From the NCBI GenBank assembly GCA_018292915.2, contig JACVVK020000223.1, forward strand, positions 551,001-615,000: a stretch of DNA of 64,000 nt, given 5' to 3'. Positions 46,759-51,160 of the stretch are shown here, one piece after another (within the stretch, counting starts at the first letter, position 1; each line of letters starts with the position of its first letter). Under the pieces are notes generated by a model. The model saw only the letters and a list, made by a program, of their open reading frames with translations. It made no database searches and was not told where the DNA came from. The stretch is from Batillaria attramentaria. Taxonomy: Eukaryota > Mollusca > Gastropoda > Batillariidae. The position numbers and the translations under genes were made by a program.

Positions 46759-49493
46759 AGAAAACTTTAACGTTGTCGTTTTCTCAGAAACTACAAACAG
46801 CAGAGACACCAAACTTTGCATGCTGATAGACAACCATAAGACCTTTCAAAACATATCATTTTGAATGACCTTGACTCAAGGTCAAGGTCACTAACGCTGT
46901 CTGTTTGAAAATTTTACATTGGCATTTTCATGGAATCTACAAAGACCAGAGGTTTGAAACTTTGCATGATGATAGACATTGATAAGAACTTTACAGATAT
47001 ACATGTATTCAATGGCCTTGTGTCAAGGTCAAGGCCATACAAGCTATTTATGTGAAACCTTAACATTGGCATTTTCTCAGAAATAACAAACAGCAGAGGC
47101 GCCAAACTTGGCCTTCTGATAGACAGTGAAAAGACCTATGCACACAAACCATTTTAAATGACCTTGACCCAAGGTCAAGGTCATTAAAGCAGTCTGTTTG
47201 GAAATTTTTGCATTTGCATTTTTTCGGAATCTAGAAGAACCAGAAGCATCAAACTTTGCATGATGATAGTTATTGGCAACACCTTCACTGACATACCTGT
47301 GTTCAATCACTTTTAGTCAAGGTCAAGGCCATGCAGGCTGTTTTGGGGAAACTTTAACCTTGGCATTTTCTCTGAAACAACAAATAGTTGAGGCACCAAA
47401 CAAGGCATGATGATAGACCGCAATAAGACCTACCTTTTTGAATGACCTTGACTGAAGGTCAAGGTCATTAAAGCTGTCTGTTGTGAATTTTAACATTACC
47501 GTTTTCAGAGGAACTACAAATACTAGAGGCGTCAAACTTGGCATAATAACAGACATTGAGGTGATCTCATTTTAATGACCTTGACCCAAGGTCAAGGCCA
47601 TACAAACTGTTTGGGGGAAAATTGTAATATTGCCAGGAACTCGGAACGCCAGAGACACTTTACTTGCCATGATGATAGATAGTGATAAGAGCTTTACAAA
47701 CATACACTTGTGTGAATGACCTTGACCCTTGTCACAAGGGAGCCATGGAGGCTTTTGCCTCTCTAGTTCTCTCAGTTCTTTCACCATGAGCACCATGTTT
47801 TCAAACATATGCTTCCAAACAGTTGTCTACTAGCGGCTGTACTGAAATTTCCTCCGTGTTTGATTGACAGATCCAGGAATTTGGCGTGACGGAGACGCGC
47901 GACCTCATGCCCAACGGCAGCAACGTCCCCGTGACGGAAGAGAACAAGCGGGAGTACGTGAAGCTGGTCTGCCAGATGAAGATGACGGGCGCCATCCGGC
48001 AGCAGCTCAACGCCTTCTTGGAGGGTTTCTACGACATCATCCCCAAGAAACTGGTTTCCATCTTCACAGAACAAGAATTGGAGCTGCTCATCTCGGGTCT
48101 GCCTACTATCGACATTGATGACCTGAAAGCCAACACAGAGTATCACAAGTACCAGCCCACGTCATTGCAGGTACATGTGCAGATACGCGATGTTCTTTTT
48201 ACTCAGTAGTTGGTTGGGTTTTTTTCTCAGCAGTATATGTGCTGGCAGACGTGCATCATCATCTTTCTTTCTGTGGTCTTCCGAAATTAGCAGTGCATTG
48301 GTCACAAACAGCTAAATGCTCTTCAGCATACAGGAGAAATTGGTCAAGTGCAATCATCTTTTGGCCCCCCTCAAAGAGAAAGATTTCTGCGTAATGACGT
48401 AAATTGAACATTCATGTAATTCACACTGTCCCAGTTGTGGATCCCACTCTTTTTTTCTTTTTTTTTGTTACAGTGTTGGTCAACATGACTTTTATTTTAA
48501 TACTTGGACAGTTTTCAGAGTTTTGCTTGGGATTTTTACAGGTCTTCCCTTCAGTTTCAGACTCGTGATATTTTTCACAGAGTTTCATTTGCAAAAGTAA
48601 ATGCACGTGTGCATCTGTGGCCCTTCGACTATGTGTGGCAGGTGCTTGTGTTCTGTAAAAGTGGCGTACAGCCATGGCAGTGACAGTAGAATACCAGGCC
48701 CAGCGATGCCGTCACCCTTCACCTTTTTCCACCCAGCCGTAGTTGCTGCACTCGTTTCTAAAAGTTTGATTTGTGTTCTCCACAGATCCAGTGGTTCTGG
48801 CGGGCCTTGCGCTCGTTTGATCAGGCTGAACGTGCCAACTTCCTGCAGTTTGTGACGGGCACGTCTAAGGTGCCGCTCCAGGGCTTTGCCTACCTGGAGG
48901 GCATGAACGGCATCCAGAAATTCCAGATCCATCGTGATGATCGCTCCACTGACCGCCTGCCCTCTGCCCATACTTGGTAAGTAGCAAGGCTTGTTGCTTC
49001 TGAATGCAGTGGTTTGTTTGTTTTGTGGGTTGTTTTTTTTTTTGGGGGGGGGGGGGGGGGCAGGGAGGGGTTAACACTTCCCACATTCTGACCAGTGCTT
49101 TCTTACTGGCTGCAAGTCCTGACCTGCTTGAATTGGTCCTTGACAGTAACAGATGTAGAAAGGGTTTATGACTTCTGTGGGTATTTACAGAAATTTTATT
49201 GAAGGTGAAGTATATGAGGCACTGCCCGTCTCTGTGACAAATGCATAGCCATAAACAGAGACTCAGAAAAGACAGCACATTTGCTGTGTTAATGTGAAAA
49301 GGGTAATGCATGTGGCGTAGTTGCGTTAACATGAAGAGCATGTGGAAATTTCAATTTTTTTGTGATTTCAATCCATTTCCTCTTTATCAGCTTCAACCAG
49401 CTGGATTTGCCAGCGTACGAGACTTACGACAAGCTGCGCAAGATGTTGCTGTTGGCTGTCAGCGAGTGCTCCGAGGGCTTCGGACTGGCCTAG
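1351..49493 (+). CDS. HUWE1: HUWE1 HECT-type E3 ubiquitin-protein ligase (5' incomplete)
   Basis: Giant HECT E3 ligase that ubiquitinates nuclear and cytosolic substrates; in vertebrates these include MCL1, p53, histones and MYC. Exons: 1351-1511, 2208-2330, 2836-2976, 3832-3969, 4695-4790, 5003-5117, 5607-5731, 6372-6509, 6857-6975, 7366-7453, 8293-8408, 9039-9090, 9359-9470, 9692-9794, 10470-10710, 11242-11434, 11921-12079, 12913-13061, 13442-13642, 14286-14570, 15172-15475, 15944-16068, 16862-16961, 17964-18116, 18671-18792, 18966-19074, 19865-19957, 20325-20529, 21263-21416, 22553-22676, 23544-23734, 24960-25035, 25286-25781, 26742-27058, 27622-27712, 28055-28239, 28802-29004, 29519-29813, 30321-31751, 32003-32082, 32315-32472, 32752-32862, 33574-33767, 34322-34654, 35354-35545, 44186-44392, 44832-45107, 45769-46039, 46528-46633, 47871-48170, 48786-48976, 49391-49493. 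Every junction keeps phase and no frameshift or internal stop appears. Domain order UBA, UIM, WWE, acidic region, UBM and HECT is that of animal HUWE1. Human HUWE1 is about 4,370 residues, so roughly 1,000 N-terminal residues (DUF908/DUF913) lie upstream. The start codon is not in the window. Exon edges come from splice consensus and are unconfirmed by transcripts. Confidence 0.96.
1541..2016. mobile_element. TIR element with 6-bp target duplication CATTGC
   Basis: A 476-bp sequence in HUWE1 intron 1512-2207. Ends are inverted repeats: left CAGGGATCGATTTTCTCA, right (reverse complement) CAGGGATGGATTTACTCA. CATTGC flanks both sides (1535-1540 and 2017-2022). It has no transposase frame and contains repeated GTCTCAT/GTCGCA words. 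It is a single copy in this window. Confidence 0.72.
2586..2635 (+). repeat. Decayed end fragment of the seven-unit repeat
   Basis: The string from CTTGACTC through CACAAGTGAGCCAAGTAGGC to TTCTGCCTCTCC resembles the last unit and right end of the repeat at 43711-43770 and 47718-47770. No other part of the element is present nearby. Confidence 0.55.
3161..3566 (+). mobile_element. tRNA-derived SINE family 1, copy
   Basis: The head has Pol III A-box (GGTCTAGTGG) and B-box (GGTTCGAGTCC) sequences. The body has CTCCGGGTACTCC and TAGCTGAGCTGnCCCTTCGC, and the end is CGCCTACAAAATACTTATTATT, an (ATT)n tail. About 405 bp, in HUWE1 intron 2977-3831. Confidence 0.9.
3832..3969 (+). CDS. HUWE1: HUWE1 UBA domain exon
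   Basis: One exon of 46 codons (about residues 142-187 of the fragment) encodes the three-helix ubiquitin-associated domain. It shows the MGF loop ([15 protein letters not shown]), the second helix and the closing helix with ATDYVLTH, then a Pro/Ala linker. UBA domains bind ubiquitin, and in HUWE1 this domain lies well N-terminal of the HECT domain. The following intron (3970-4694) has no repeat or gene I recognise. Confidence 0.95.
4695..4790 (+). CDS. HUWE1: HUWE1 UIM-like helix exon with GC donor
   Basis: Encodes a short helix with the ubiquitin-interacting-motif pattern: acidic residues, then LRAIALSL with the conserved Ala and Ser ([17 protein letters not shown]). Its donor is CAG followed by gcaagt, the usual context of GC-AG introns, and the phase demands this donor (96 bases, phase 0). 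No GT donor nearby restores the frame. Confidence 0.92.
5003..7453 (+). CDS. HUWE1: HUWE1 exons between UIM and WWE
   Basis: Exons 5003-5117, 5607-5731, 6372-6509, 6857-6975 and 7366-7453. They encode a Glu/Lys/Gln-rich acidic linker, a conserved patch ([20 protein letters not shown] then YRVCDL), helical repeats rich in Leu, and [14 protein letters not shown], which lines up with the segment just before WWE in animal HUWE1. The intron 5732-6371 holds a decayed minus-strand SINE and an (AT)n tract. The introns 5118-5606, 6510-6856, 6976-7365 and 7454-8292 show nothing recognisable beyond short T runs. Confidence 0.93.
5771..6000 (-). mobile_element. tRNA-derived SINE family 1, decayed copy
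   Basis: Minus-strand fragment. It keeps the (AAT)n side, the TTATCCCAAAAATTGGCCCA part, the ACGCTCACGTGAATCGCACA and CATTCTCTCGG core and the TTCAAAGCAG end; the tRNA head is missing. Confidence 0.75.
6315..6352. repeat. (AT)n microsatellite
   Basis: AT dinucleotide run followed by T14 and then the acceptor GCAG of the HUWE1 exon at 6372. Confidence 0.95.
8293..9090 (+). CDS. HUWE1: HUWE1 WWE domain (two exons)
   Basis: Exons 8293-8408 and 9039-9090 together encode the WWE domain (about residues 415-470 of the fragment). The first Trp is in TWKWFDD, the second in STGRWCKYS, and the C-terminal part is [15 protein letters not shown]. In HUWE1 and several other E3s WWE domains bind ADP-ribose polymers or help substrate recognition; that role is known for the family, not shown here. 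An Arg codon is split by the intron 8409-9038, which carries CA-rich simple repeats (8453-8598). Confidence 0.95.
8453..8598. repeat. (CA)n-rich simple repeat
   Basis: Interrupted CA tracts around a CCTCACCCCCACCACCACCC block, in the intron between the two WWE exons. Confidence 0.95.
9359..11434 (+). CDS. HUWE1: HUWE1 exons after WWE
   Basis: Exons 9359-9470, 9692-9794, 10470-10710 and 11242-11434. Recognisable conserved pieces are [12 protein letters not shown] directly after [22 protein letters not shown], the helix ending in LRHCMEKV, and the motif [14 protein letters not shown]. These fit the helical mid-region of animal HUWE1. The intron 9795-10469 holds a 31-bp fold-back and a SINE; the intron 10711-11241 shows nothing recognisable. 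Confidence 0.94.
9925..9992. repeat. 31-bp fold-back palindrome
   Basis: Arms 9925-9955 and 9962-9992 are reverse complements with one mismatch, around a 6-base loop (GCGCCT). The right arm runs into a 5'-truncated SINE. Confidence 0.93.
9991..10383 (+). mobile_element. tRNA-derived SINE family 1, copy next to a fold-back
   Basis: Head ACCGGTGGTCTATTGG with GGTTCGAGTCCCACTCGGGG, body as in the other copies, ending CTATACAATACTCATTATTATT. The first bases of the family are missing and the copy starts inside the right arm of a 31-bp inverted repeat (9925-9992). Confidence 0.88.
11527..11692 (+). mobile_element. tRNA-derived SINE family 2, copy
   Basis: Head GGGGTGGCTGAATGGTAGAG with GAGTTCGTATCCCAGCTGGG, then TTTGTGCTGGTTTTTTCATC, then GTGGTGGAAAAGGACGTTAA and an AAACACCC end. 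About 165 bp, in HUWE1 intron 11435-11920. Confidence 0.88.
11921..15475 (+). CDS. HUWE1: HUWE1 helical mid-region exons
   Basis: Exons 11921-12079, 12913-13061, 13442-13642, 14286-14570 and 15172-15475. Conserved landmarks are [13 protein letters not shown], the pair [12 protein letters not shown] and [33 protein letters not shown], and [20 protein letters not shown] followed by LKPLETLSR. For the last exon two in-frame acceptors exist, CAG 15169-15171 and AAG 15184-15186; I chose the first, and the second would shorten the protein by five residues. The exon at 14286 is preceded by a duplicated acceptor region. The introns 12080-12912 and 13062-13441 show only TC-rich or AT-rich DNA. Confidence 0.93.
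12497..12610. repeat. TC/TTTTC pyrimidine tract
   Basis: A tract of TTTTC, TCTTC and CTCTG units of more than 100 bases in HUWE1 intron 12080-12912; possible H-DNA former. Confidence 0.9.
14117..14287 (+). repeat. Tandem duplication of an intron 3' end
   Basis: Bases 14117-14198 and 14199-14287 are near-identical copies (AAATTTTTTTTTGTCCAAAA to TCTACATTTTCCCAGTC). Each ends in a good acceptor, at 14194-14196 and 14283-14285. Phase and homology show that the second is the normal HUWE1 acceptor. Confidence 0.93.
14628..14692 (-). mobile_element. tRNA-derived SINE family 2, fragment
   Basis: Minus-strand tail fragment (GACGTCCTTTTCCACCACGA, GGTGATATCAAAGACGGGGC) beside a G26 run; the head is absent. 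Confidence 0.75.
14950..15051 (+). mobile_element. tRNA-derived SINE family 2, fragment
   Basis: Plus-strand fragment from CGGCTGGGGCCAAATATTTG to GTTAAACCCCCAAACACCC; the A-box part is missing. It lies in the same intron as the inverted fragment at 14628. Confidence 0.8.
15944..19074 (+). CDS. HUWE1: HUWE1 acidic region exons
   Basis: Exons 15944-16068, 16862-16961, 17964-18116, 18671-18792 and 18966-19074. They encode long Asp/Glu-rich runs ([28 protein letters not shown]) ending in a [11 protein letters not shown] segment. This is the acidic domain found centrally in HUWE1, probably disordered and involved in binding basic partners (inference). The intron 16069-16861 has nothing recognisable. 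The intron 16962-17963 holds a SINE whose ATT tail touches the acceptor. The intron 18117-18670 has GT-rich and ATGCATGC repeats only. Confidence 0.92.
17558..17960 (+). mobile_element. tRNA-derived SINE family 1, copy touching an acceptor
   Basis: Full-length copy (GGGGTGGTCGGTGGTCTAG to CTCATTATT repeats). Its ATT tail is followed directly by GCAG of the acceptor for the exon at 17964, so the SINE supplies the polypyrimidine and branch region of this intron. Confidence 0.92.
19865..22676 (+). CDS. HUWE1: HUWE1 exons with RQPNPP and [13 protein letters not shown] motifs
   Basis: Exons 19865-19957, 20325-20529, 21263-21416 and 22553-22676. They encode a His/Arg-rich segment ending in [20 protein letters not shown] and then [27 protein letters not shown], and [19 protein letters not shown]. 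All are strongly conserved in HUWE1. In human HUWE1 the BH3-like segment used to bind MCL1 is in this part of the protein; I cannot place it precisely. The introns carry poly(G)/(C) runs, a palindromic repeat at 20563-20741 and otherwise unrecognised DNA (19075-19864, 19958-20324, 21417-22552). Confidence 0.93.
20563..20741. repeat. Dispersed repeat with palindromic AGCCACTTCAAGCCACT end, copy 1
   Basis: The 3' half is a hairpin: AGCCGCTTCAAGCCACT (20651-20667) and AGTGGCTTGAAGTGGCT (20725-20741), one mismatch. It shares the TTAATAAGAACAAGCCACTG-type upstream part and the GCAAGGCGTGGG centre with 28467-28630. Confidence 0.8.
22773..23288. mobile_element. Candidate hAT-like non-autonomous element
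   Basis: Ends CAGGGCTTATGAA and TTTCATAACCCCTG form short imperfect inverted repeats of the CAGGG type; the interior has several GGACTAGT/GGGCTAGT words and a C27 run. Flanks GTAGAG and TAGAAG are only loosely alike, so no target duplication is certain. Confidence 0.5.
23544..28239 (+). CDS. HUWE1: HUWE1 low-complexity Ser/Thr/Ala/Pro exons
   Basis: Exons 23544-23734, 24960-25035, 25286-25781, 26742-27058, 27622-27712 and 28055-28239. After a conserved helix ([20 protein letters not shown] then KRKK) they encode long Ala/Thr/Ser/Pro-rich sequence, as in other HUWE1 proteins before the UBM segments. It is likely disordered. [19 protein letters not shown] and [19 protein letters not shown] are more complex islands. 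The introns 25036-25285, 25782-26741, 27713-28054 and 28240-28801 hold little beyond a short repeat near 26150-26250 and the 28467-28630 repeat. Confidence 0.88.
23805..23998. repeat. Inverted pair of tRNA-like SINE heads (family 3)
   Basis: A plus-strand tRNA-like head (23805-23872; AGTGCAGCGGTTAGCACTTG and GACCCGGGTTCGAGTCCCAG) faces a minus-strand head (23931-23998; GGGACTCGAACCCGGGTCTC and GAAGTGCTAACCACTACACT). The arms of about 65 bases can pair across a loop of about 58. It lies in the HUWE1 intron 23735-24959. Confidence 0.8.
24253..24612 (-). mobile_element. tRNA-derived SINE family 1, copy
   Basis: Minus-strand copy in HUWE1 intron 23735-24959: AAT tail at the left, head GGGCGGTCGTTGGTCTAG at the right. 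It is interrupted by a G17 run (24483-24499) and has lost part of the CTTCTC region. Confidence 0.88.
27143..27523 (+). mobile_element. tRNA-derived SINE family 1, copy
   Basis: Plus-strand copy in HUWE1 intron 27059-27621 with head GGGGCGGTTGGTGGTCTAGT and a decayed tail (GCGCTTATTTTTAGTAGTAG). Small deletions occur in the A/B-box region. Confidence 0.87.
28467..28630. repeat. Dispersed repeat with palindromic AGCCACTTCAAGCCACT end, copy 2
   Basis: AGCCACTTCAAGCCACT at 28550-28566 with GCAAGGCATGAGCCTTCCTG and AATAGTGGCTT at the end. The right arm is partly decayed. A further, more diverged relative (TTACGCAAGGCGTGGGC) is near 26158-26250. Confidence 0.75.
28802..29813 (+). CDS. HUWE1: HUWE1 ubiquitin-binding motif (UBM/DUF4414) exons
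   Basis: Exons 28802-29004 and 29519-29813 encode the repeated ubiquitin-binding segments: [19 protein letters not shown], then [16 protein letters not shown], then [18 protein letters not shown], followed by [20 protein letters not shown]. The LP dipeptide inside each repeat is the hallmark of UBM helices. This region follows the low-complexity part and precedes the long exon 30321-31751, as in human HUWE1. A (GT)n tract lies in the intron at about 29271-29304. Confidence 0.95.
29947..30027. repeat. 81-bp element with 19-bp perfect inverted ends
   Basis: TAACTCTTTGACGACGGAG at 29947-29965 is perfectly inverted at 30009-30027, with ATTTCCTATAGGATTTCCTA at the centre. It looks like a miniature TIR element in HUWE1 intron 29814-30320. 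Confidence 0.75.
30321..31751 (+). CDS. HUWE1: HUWE1 long exon (1,431 nt)
   Basis: The longest coding exon here, 477 codons. It includes the conserved [20 protein letters not shown] and [17 protein letters not shown] segments, [40 protein letters not shown], and [20 protein letters not shown]. Two inserts are lineage-variable: a Gly-rich stretch with a Gly run near 30706-30730, and an Ala/Ser/Pro-rich tail (31560-31720). In vertebrates the matching coding sequence is divided among several exons, so this may be a fusion by intron loss; that is inference. Confidence 0.93.
32003..35545 (+). CDS. HUWE1: HUWE1 exons upstream of the long nested intron
   Basis: Exons 32003-32082, 32315-32472, 32752-32862, 33574-33767, 34322-34654 and 35354-35545. 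Conserved landmarks are [39 protein letters not shown] followed by [15 protein letters not shown], a His-rich and Gly-rich variable exon ending in TPMEVDQPG, and [18 protein letters not shown] followed by [11 protein letters not shown]. The last donor (35546) opens an 8.6-kb intron full of nested transposons. The intron 32863-33573 holds a C22 run. Confidence 0.93.
33784..34136. mobile_element. CAGGCTGGGGAA MITE, copy 1
   Basis: A 353-bp member of a four-copy family. Left end CAGGCCGGGGCATTTTCAG, right end TTCCCCAGCCTG; CCTGTT directly repeats on both sides (33778-33783, 34137-34142). It lies in the HUWE1 intron 33768-34321 and begins only 17 bases after the donor. Confidence 0.88.
36507..36692. 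repeat. DIRS inverted terminal repeat (3' side)
   Basis: Near-perfect inverted match to 42089-42274. It starts with TTAGCAGTTTACTGTATGCC and contains TATATA at 36644-36649. A 40-base tail (36467-36506) without a partner in the other end lies outside it, as is typical of DIRS termini. Confidence 0.92.
36727..36814. repeat. DIRS internal complementary region
   Basis: Bases 36727-36780 are the reverse complement of 36467-36520, and 36781-36814 are the reverse complement of 42255-42288. The join at 36780/36781 equals the junction that forms when the two ends meet, which is the template used to complete the circular intermediate in DIRS1. It fixes both element ends to the base. Confidence 0.93.
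37027..37830 (-). pseudogene. DIRS tyrosine recombinase catalytic domain (frameshifted)
   Basis: The catalytic Arg lies in [10 protein letters not shown] (codon 37764-37766) in a frame open from 37796 to 37131. The HxxR motif ([10 protein letters not shown]; His 37183-37185, Arg 37174-37176) and the nucleophilic Tyr in FGRFYL (37075-37077) lie in the original pol frame, which stops at 37027-37029. So all four signature residues are present but in two frames. This enzyme replaces integrase in DIRS elements and inserts circles without target duplication. Confidence 0.88.
37756..40413 (-). pseudogene. DIRS pol: reverse transcriptase, RNase H, recombinase N-part (frameshifted)
   Basis: An 885-codon open frame. 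RT motifs: [43 protein letters not shown] and the catalytic YLDD at 39499-39510 (residues 302-305). RNase [31 protein letters not shown] and [15 protein letters not shown]. The next conserved piece ([25 protein letters not shown]) is read in another frame (38160-38576), and the recombinase N-terminal part ([21 protein letters not shown]) is back in the first frame. The frame is lost again near 37830 inside the recombinase. Paired indels make the copy defective. Confidence 0.9.
40127..41522 (-). pseudogene. DIRS gag-like ORF1 (frameshifted)
   Basis: The minus-strand ATG at 41520-41522 begins an Arg/Ser-rich N-terminus ([14 protein letters not shown], then long RS repeats). Near 41000 the reading changes frame and continues with a helical part ([34 protein letters not shown]) and a basic, proline-rich end, stopping at 40127. 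RS-rich N-termini and this helical region are usual for DIRS ORF1 capsid-like proteins. It overlaps the pol frame by up to 287 bases. Confidence 0.78.
42089..42274. repeat. DIRS inverted terminal repeat (5' side, promoter end)
   Basis: Partner of 36507-36692. On the minus strand the TATATA at 42132-42137 points into the element toward the gag start near 41522, so this end probably carries the promoter (inference). Confidence 0.85.
42474..43675. mobile_element. Non-autonomous DNA transposon, 25-bp perfect TIRs, TA target duplication
   Basis: A 1,202-bp insert in the seven-unit repeat. The left end begins AGGTGGGTTGGGGGAACTTC and the right end (43651-43675) is its perfect reverse complement over 25 bases. 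TA flanks both ends (42472-42473 and 43676-43677); comparison with copy 2 of the host repeat shows an empty site with a single TA. The insert has no transposase frame. It holds further GGGGGAACTTCG copies near both ends, a (TC)n tract (42871-42898) and a 31-bp minisatellite. A TA duplication suggests mobilisation by a Tc1/mariner-like enzyme (inference). Confidence 0.85.
43307..43461. repeat. Minisatellite, 31-bp unit x 5
   Basis: Exactly five copies of a 31-bp unit containing GACACGTGAAGTTATGAAGC, inside the TA-flanked element. Each unit has one CACGTG E-box. Confidence 0.95.
43908..44065 (-). mobile_element. tRNA-derived SINE family 2, copy
   Basis: Minus-strand copy 120 bases before the HUWE1 exon at 44186, diverged (CATCCCTTTCCACCACC, AATCATGACCCGAGCATTCA, CGAAGCTCTATCACCTCAGC). 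It follows a (CA)n tract at 43833-43876. Confidence 0.75.
44186..44392 (+). CDS. HUWE1: HUWE1 exon after the long intron
   Basis: Sixty-nine codons with [13 protein letters not shown] charged sequence, a Pro/Ser linker, and [14 protein letters not shown], which in animal HUWE1 directly precedes the [14 protein letters not shown] segment. The acceptor is TTTAAAG at 44179-44185. It joins in phase to the donor at 35545 across the 8,640-bp transposon-filled intron. The next intron (44393-44831) shows nothing recognisable. Confidence 0.93.
44832..49493 (+). CDS. HUWE1: HUWE1 HECT catalytic domain exons
   Basis: Exons 44832-45107, 45769-46039, 46528-46633, 47871-48170, 48786-48976 and 49391-49493 encode [14 protein letters not shown], the HECT N-lobe ([63 protein letters not shown]) and the C-lobe ([45 protein letters not shown]). 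The catalytic Cys is in HTCFNQ; its codon is split TG|C across the last intron. The HECT domain accepts ubiquitin from E2 on this Cys as a thioester and passes it to substrate. The protein ends in EGFGLA as in other HUWE1 proteins; the stop is TAG 49491-49493. The introns 46040-46527, 48171-48785 and 48977-49390 show no repeat except a G17 run at 49044-49060. Confidence 0.97.
45298..45664. mobile_element. CAGGCTGGGGAA MITE, copy 2
   Basis: A 367-bp copy in HUWE1 intron 45108-45768, TIR CAGGCTGGGGAA/TTCCCCAGCCTG. Flanks are ATGAAA and ATGAAG, a 6-bp duplication with one change. Internal words TTTCAGTCATTTGGCAATTT and TTTCAGCCAAAGAAAAG are shared with the other copies. Confidence 0.88.
46661..47745 (+). 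repeat. Seven-unit TCAAGGTCA repeat element, copy 2
   Basis: An uninterrupted copy that nearly fills the HUWE1 intron 46634-47870. It has the same end sequences, and unit palindromes at about 46866, 47013, 47158, 47308, 47445, 47576 and 47718. Unit order and the alternation of AAGGTCATTAAAG with AAGGCCATACAA match copy 1, so the seven-unit structure is part of the family rather than local expansion. It contains a GTCTGTCT/GT simple repeat (46712-46756). Confidence 0.82.
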
Positions 49494-50680
49494 AGGTCGG
49501 CTCAACGCATGCCACACCTTGCATCAGCCTGCTCCATCATCCGCAGTATTCCATTGGTGCAAAGAGAGAGAGTGAAGAAGAGAGTGATTTCTATGTGCTT
49601 TTTGGTGTGTACTGTACTCGTCAGTCTTGCAGCGTGGAAGTCAGCCACATTTTCAACATGGACTTTCCTGCAACGGATTTGACTTTTCGGTCGTATCTCG
49701 CGTCTCGTTCGACAAGGGATAACCGCACTCGGCCAGGTCTTCGTTTAGAGTATTAAAGACTCAAAACATTCAGGGGTTTCTTGCCTGCCTTAGTTTTTCA
49801 GAGCAGTAACTGCAAGCTTTGCGAGAGAGGGAGAGCTGTACGTTGTCAGTGTGTTTAAAAAAACGTAGGCTGTGGAAGCTTGTAGTGCAGCGCTGCAGAA
49901 AATGCCCTCTTTGTCCATCTGTGCTTTTTTGTCCGGAAAAGAAAACGCTAATTTGAAGTTTTTGTGTTTGTACCAGAGTTTAGGGCACATTACTGGTTGT
50001 GTTGGAACAGACAGCAGAAATCGTTTGATTGGTTTTTTTGTGTGACTGGTAACTGATGTACAAGGTTTCTCTGACCAGGGAGCAAGAGAGAATGCGAGGG
50101 GAAAATGGATGTCATTAATATAAAACGATCGTCTGGAGTTTTGATGTGTTTTCTCCAACATGATTACGTTTTCGTGTATTTTTCTTTATCTCGGTTTTCG
50201 TGTGTGAGCTTTTTCTTCTTGTGCAATCTTTTGTGCGTTGAGGTAGATACATATGCCAGTGGTTTTTTTGTCTTTCTTTCGTTTCATGGCTAGTAACAGA
50301 CGTTCAAATATACTAATACACAGAGCTGAAGTTAGTGACCTAGCCGTGCCATGCATGTAACATAATGATACATAATACTACCAAGCATTACTTTTTCCAC
50401 AAAGCAGAGTTTGAGTGTATTAATTTACCAATAAAATACCAGTTTTTTTCATACATGTATTTTGCAGCTCGGTTCCGTTCAACATGTTTTGGGTTTTGTG
50501 TTTCCGTGTACAGTGACGTGTTTGAATCTTCAAAGTGTAAATTTGTACAGCTTCAGTTCAGATGCATAGAGTTCTGTTACTATACAACTTCAGATTTACA
50601 AATGTGCTCTGAAGATGTCAATAATTGTGACAACAAACACATTTCTGAGAATAAAATGTTAAATTTGACATGGTTGTCTT
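49494..50680 (+). other. HUWE1: HUWE1 3' untranslated region
   Basis: AT-rich sequence after the HUWE1 stop with no long reading frame of known type. Two AATAAA polyadenylation signals on the plus strand lie at 50430-50435 and 50650-50655; the second is the more likely end because a MITE begins at 50711. The transcript end is inferred. Confidence 0.65.
50650..50655 (+). terminator. HUWE1: Polyadenylation signal AATAAA (HUWE1)
   Basis: Canonical AATAAA about 1.16 kb after the HUWE1 stop; an alternative AATAAA is at 50430-50435. A TTGTCTTGCAG-type T/G-rich stretch follows, as expected downstream of a cleavage site. Confidence 0.55.
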
Positions 50681-50710
50681 GCAGAGTGAGGCCTGGTGTC
50701 TCCAGTTATA

Positions 50711-51074
50711 CAGGCTGGGGAATTTTCAGTCATTTGGCATTTTTCAGCCAAATTTCCTATCCTTTCAGCCCAAAAAATTCTAAGTTTCAGTCAAAGAAAA
50801 GGTAGGAGGAAAAAGGATGCACACACAGTAATGTTTCATGATACATGTATGTAATCTAATTTGAGACAGTCTAACTTCATTTTAGAAGACTTGCATGTCA
50901 ATATCAAGGCAGTGGTTTTCGTTTGGGTGCCAGGAGAGGCTACGAAATGTCTTTAGAAATGCAAAAATTAGATTTTTTAAATGGGACATTGTCCCTGTGT
51001 TCACCCAGCAGGACGCTGCCTCTGCACCCCAGTCTACATTTCAATCTTTTTTCCCTTGGCAGTTCCCCAGCCTG
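50711..51074. mobile_element. CAGGCTGGGGAA MITE, copy 3
   Basis: A 364-bp copy just downstream of the inferred HUWE1 polyadenylation site. The flanking 6-bp duplication GTTATA is perfect (50705-50710, 51075-51080). It is the clearest copy for defining the family ends. Confidence 0.9.
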
Positions 51075-51125
51075 GTTATAGGCGTGACTGAAAAAGGAGT
51101 GTTGAAGACTGTCACCATGCTCTCG

Positions 51126-51160
<35 letters not shown>

